A stretch of DNA of 17,220 nt, taken from contig CAMKPI010000017.1 in NCBI GenBank assembly GCA_946414625.1, positions 1 through 17,220 of the forward strand, in the 5' to 3' direction. Made by a program: the position numbers and the translations under genes. Below are positions 14,856 through 17,220 of the stretch, one piece after another; the first letter of the stretch is position 1, and each line of letters begins with the position of its first letter. This stretch comes from an uncultured Spirochaetaceae bacterium. Lineage in GTDB: Bacteria; Spirochaetota; Spirochaetia; Sphaerochaetales; Sphaerochaetaceae. The notes beneath the pieces were generated by a model. It made no database searches and had not been told where the DNA came from. It saw only the letters and a list, made by a program, of their open reading frames with translations.

Positions 14856-14940
14856 CCGCCGCGCGGACCATGTTCTTTCAGGGCTTGGTGTTGATGGCAT
14901 GATCTTGCGCTGTTGTGTGAGCGACTGCCGCGCGGGGGCC
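14854..14940 (+). repeat. 69-bp-spaced repeat after atpI
   Basis: GACCGCCGCGCGG (14854-14866) recurs as GACTGCCGCGCGG at 14923-14935, 69 bp later. Each contains the palindrome CCGCGCGG or a one-base variant of it. Similarity beyond these 13-15 bp is weak. The first copy starts inside the TGA stop of atpI. The rest of the 167-bp gap before atpK contains a possible promoter and the ribosome site. Confidence 0.45.
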
Positions 14941-14976
14941 TTGCAGCCTGCTTTGTCCGGGACGGGACCCCGCGTG

Positions 14977-15007
14977 TTGACAAAATAGCGTAAAAATGTA
15001 GTATTTA
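14977..15007 (+). promoter_or_regulatory. Possible promoter just upstream of atpK
   Basis: A perfect TTGACA (14977-14982) is followed by TATTTA (15002-15007) with a long 19-bp spacer; at 17 bp the sequence is only AGTATT. The start point would fall on the ribosome site AGGAGA (15010-15015), giving an almost leaderless transcript, so activity is doubtful. It is noted because K is needed in many copies per enzyme. Confidence 0.35.
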
Positions 15008-15022
15008 ATAGGAGAGATAAAA

Positions 15023-15460
15023 ATGAGCAGTATTCAGTTTATCGGAATGGCGGCAGCGTTGGGTCTGTCCGCAATGGGGTCCGCCTTCGGTGCGGGATTT
15101 GCGGCTCTTTCGTCGGTTGGTGCCTGGAAAAAGTGCTATGCGAACGGTAAGCCGGCTCCGTTTATCATGATTGCGTTCTCGGGTGCTCCCCTGACACAGA
15201 CGATTTACGGCTTCCTGTTGATGAATTTCATCTCCAGCGCCGTGGCTGCCGGTGCGGCTCCGATGCTTGCGATGTTCACCGGTATTTTCGGCGGCATGGC
15301 AATAGGGCTTTCGGCGTTCTTCCAAGGAAAGGTCGCCGCGGCAAGTGCCGACGCTTTGGGCGAGACCGGAAAAGGAACTGCGAACTATTTCATAGTGATA
15401 GGAATCATAGAAACGGTTGCGTTGTTCACCTTGGTGTTCAGCCTGCTGCTTTTACAGTAA
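15023..15460 (+). CDS. atpK: V-type ATPase subunit K (ion-translocating proteolipid)
   Basis: A 145-residue membrane-rotor proteolipid with two fused helical hairpins (four membrane segments). The ion-binding carboxylate is E130 in GIIETVALF in the last helix; the first hairpin has Gln at the equivalent place (TQTIYG), so there is one carboxylate per protein, as in V-type rings. T58-Q59 in segment 2, Q101 in FFQGKVAAAS and E130 line up with the Na+ ligands Thr64, Gln65, Gln110 and Glu139 of Enterococcus hirae NtpK; that mapping comes from memory of the family. The ATG at 15023 has AGGAGA 7 bp upstream. It is the last gene of the operon, 167 bp after atpI, with its own terminator. Confidence 0.95.
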   Translation: MSSIQFIGMAAALGLSAMGSAFGAGFAALSSVGAWKKCYANGKPAPFIMIAFSGAPLTQTIYGFLLMNFISSAVAAGAAPMLAMFTGIFGGMAIGLSAFFQGKVAAASADALGETGKGTANYFIVIGIIETVALFTLVFSLLLLQ

Positions 15461-15466
15461 ATTCTT

Positions 15467-15496
15467 AAACCAACCTTTAACGGTTGGTTTTTTTTT
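15467..15496 (+). terminator. Rho-independent terminator of the V-ATPase operon
   Basis: AAACCAACC (15467-15475) and GGTTGGTTT (15482-15490) form a perfect 9-bp stem around TTTAAC, followed directly by more T residues to 15496. It starts 7 bp after the atpK stop. This is the clearest terminator in the window. Confidence 0.93.
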
Positions 15497-15641
15497 GAGT
15501 TTCGGCGAATATAGGCACCGTCTATTTCACCGCTTGCTTGGCCTGTACCGTAGTACTATGCCTCGCTCGCGGTCTCATATCCGGCACCTCTCTTCGCCTC
15601 AACGGAGTTTCGGCGAATATAGGCACCGTCTATTTCACCGC
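15497..15641 (+). repeat. Exact 37-bp direct repeat separated by 71 bp
   Basis: A 37-bp sequence starting GAGTTTCGGCGAATATAGGC occurs at 15497-15533 and identically at 15605-15641. It contains an imperfect inverted pair around GCACCG (ATAG and CTAT). The intervening 71 bp are unique here. The first copy directly follows the operon terminator. A CGCCC/GGGCG hairpin follows the second copy (15643-15660). Confidence 0.93.
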
Positions 15642-15849
15642 CCGCCCTTATATCCGGGCGCGGCGGGACGCCGGGAGCGCGGGCTTGCCGTTCATGCCAC
15701 CGCCCCTGGGTGCGGCTTCGCGACTGTTACACGCCTATTGCCGAAAAAACAGGAATCAGCTATTGCAATCGGGTGCCGGTCGGTTCCCTTTCATTCTGAT
15801 AGGTTTCGGATTCGAAAAGGAGAACACAGGTGCCTGTAAGGGAGAATAC
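15642..15849 (+). promoter_or_regulatory. Upstream region of the permease gene with a weak candidate promoter
   Basis: The 208 bp before the permease hold a GC-rich hairpin stretch (15643-15680) and a weak promoter candidate: TTGCCG (15738-15743), 17 bp, TATTGC (15761-15766). A short perfect inverted repeat ACAGGTGCCTGT (15826-15837) lies next to the ribosome site. I do not recognise a purine, PRPP or other riboswitch here. Confidence 0.3.
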
Positions 15850-17199
15850 ATGGATTTGGTTTACAAAATTGACGACAAGCCGCCTTTCCGGAGTTTGGTT
15901 GTGCTTGCATTCCAGCAGCTTTTGGCAATCATTGCAGCCACGATTGCCGTGCCAGCGATAGTGGGGAACGGACTTACCGCATCCGCCGCCCTCTTCGGTG
16001 CTGGAGCGGGGACGATGGTCTACCTGCTCTTTACCCGGTTCAGAAGCCCTGTGTTCCTTGGCTCGTCGTTTGCCTTCATCGGCAGCATGTTCGCGGCCTT
16101 TGCAGGCGGAGTTTCGATGACTCTGGGCTTTGCGGGGCTAATAATCGGTGCGCTTATCGCGGGTCTCGTGTACCTGGTTCTCGCAATTGTGGTGAAAATC
16201 TCCGGAACTGGATGGATTGACCGGATGATGCCCGCCGTTGTCATCGGACCCACGGTTGCGATAATCGGTCTGTCCCTCGCGGGAAACGCTGTGTCAGACT
16301 CGCTTCGGGGAGACACTTCCGGCGCCAATCAGTATATAGCATTGATTTGCGCGCTATTTACTCTGTTTGCGATAATCAACTCTTCGGTCTATGGCAAGAG
16401 GACGCGGCTCACACCGTTCATTGTCGGAATTGCTTACGGCTACGTTCTGGCTCTGATTCTCACCCTTGTGGGGCGAAGCAACGGTAACGCGAGTCTTCTC
16501 ATCATGGATTTCGAGACCTTCAAGGGCTTTGCACCGGAAGGCGGGTTCCGTCTCTTCTCTGTGCCTGACTTTGTCTTTGCCAAAGGACTCAGGGGCTTCA
16601 AGGAGTTGACTCCGGTGTATCTCGGAACGATATTTGTGGCATATGCCCCTGTGGCGTTTGTCACATTTGCCGAACATCTGTCCGACCACATAAATCTTTC
16701 TACAATCATCGGCAAAGATCTGACGAAAGATCCCGGATTGCATAACACTCTGATGGGCGACGGGGTAGGCAGTTTTGTTGGGGCGTTCTTCGGTGGATGT
16801 ACCAATACTACATACGGTGAAAGCGTGGCATGTGTGGCGATAACGGGCAACGCAAGTGTGCGGACAATTCTATGCACGGCTTTCATGGCAATCATCATAT
16901 CGTTCATAAACCCGATAATTGTGGTGCTGGATTCTATTCCGGCCTGCGTCATGGGTGGTACATGTATAACGCTATACGGTTTTATCGCTGTTTCCGGCCT
17001 GAAGATGATAAAGAATGTTGACTTGAACGATAACGGTAACCTCTTCACAGTGTCCACGATTCTTATAGCGGGCATTGGTGGGATGACCCTGAAATTCGGC
17101 AGGATCACCCTCACGGAGGTGGCATCTGCCCTGATACTAGGCATCCTGGTGAATGCTTTTGCTCATCTTGGGAAAAGAAAGGGCGAAAAGCAAAACTGA
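15850..17199 (+). CDS. uraA: NCS2 family uracil/xanthine permease
   Basis: A 449-residue inner-membrane nucleobase:cation symporter of the NCS2 (UraA/UapA) family, expected to import uracil or xanthine for salvage. About 14 membrane segments fit the family fold. FQQLLAIIAATIAVPAIV at the N-terminus is the conserved first helix. The substrate site is visible as E275 in TFAEHLSDH and E324 in NTTYGES, 49 residues apart, the same spacing as Glu241 and Glu290 of E. coli UraA. GDGVGSFVGAFFGGCTNTTYGE is the family signature region. The ATG at 15850 has AAGGGAG 5-6 bp upstream, and the protein then starts like its relatives; an upstream TTG at 15538 would run through the 37-bp repeat. It is monocistronic so far as the window shows, separated from the ATPase operon by a terminator. 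Uracil is the most likely substrate, but xanthine is possible. Confidence 0.92.
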   Translation: MDLVYKIDDKPPFRSLVVLAFQQLLAIIAATIAVPAIVGNGLTASAALFGAGAGTMVYLLFTRFRSPVFLGSSFAFIGSMFAAFAGGVSMTLGFAGLIIGALIAGLVYLVLAIVVKISGTGWIDRMMPAVVIGPTVAIIGLSLAGNAVSDSLRGDTSGANQYIALICALFTLFAIINSSVYGKRTRLTPFIVGIAYGYVLALILTLVGRSNGNASLLIMDFETFKGFAPEGGFRLFSVPDFVFAKGLRGFKELTPVYLGTIFVAYAPVAFVTFAEHLSDHINLSTIIGKDLTKDPGLHNTLMGDGVGSFVGAFFGGCTNTTYGESVACVAITGNASVRTILCTAFMAIIISFINPIIVVLDSIPACVMGGTCITLYGFIAVSGLKMIKNVDLNDNGNLFTVSTILIAGIGGMTLKFGRITLTEVASALILGILVNAFAHLGKRKGEKQN

Positions 17200-17220
17200 A
17201 ACAGTGGATTGTATGAGAAA

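Noticed and set aside
15538..15849. Upstream TTG start for the permease
   Set aside because: The extension would run through a 37-bp repeat and GC-rich intergenic hairpin, and NCS2 proteins start near the ATG at 15850.
15642..15849. Purine or pyrimidine-sensing riboswitch before the permease
   Set aside because: I cannot find the conserved core of a purine riboswitch or a PyrR-type binding loop. Only generic GC-rich hairpins are present.

Overview
The window looks like chromosomal DNA from a spirochaete, most likely a free-living or gut/rumen-type Treponema with a roughly balanced, slightly GC-rich composition. The main support is the compact V-type ATPase cluster in the order E, DUF2764-like protein, A, B, D, I, K. 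That order is known from Treponema but also from Chlamydia and Bacteroidetes. Strong AGGAGG-type ribosome binding sites, several TTG/GTG starts and one near-consensus sigma70 promoter argue against Bacteroidetes. The genus is an inference from remembered family features, not from a search.

Region 1 (1-6552) is a surface-glycan locus. It holds the 3' end of an unidentified gene, a GT4-type glycosyltransferase with two unusual in-frame inserts, a leftward three-gene operon (sulfatase-superfamily enzyme, putative glycosyltransferase, GT2 glycosyltransferase), and a divergent Wzx-like flippase. Together these would build a glycan on its lipid carrier, possibly decorate it with a phosphate- or sulfate-linked group, and export the repeat unit.

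Region 2 (6553-7581) is about 1 kb without a convincing gene. It contains two tandem-repeat arrays (periods about 72 and 69 bp) and an AT-rich island that may hold the promoter of the ATPase operon.

Region 3 (7582-15496) is the V-ATPase operon. atpE and the DUF2764 gene are separated by a repeat-filled gap. A promoter with an inverted-repeat frame and a hairpin leader precede atpA. A, B, D and I are tightly coupled, and K follows a 167-bp gap and ends at a clear rho-independent terminator. Subunits C, F and G/H are not visible here. K carries the residues that bind Na+ in Enterococcus hirae NtpK, so the enzyme may move sodium.

Region 4 (15497-17220) is a repeat-containing intergenic stretch followed by a complete NCS2 uracil/xanthine permease gene.

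The most unusual signal crosses these regions. At least five intergenic stretches carry short repeats with a spacing of about 69-73 bp, although the sequences mostly differ between arrays. Four of the arrays begin at or inside the stop codon of the preceding gene. Related hairpin-forming sequence also seems to sit inside coding regions (the GT4 gene, and possibly atpI). This points to an uncharacterised family of 3'-end-associated repeats.
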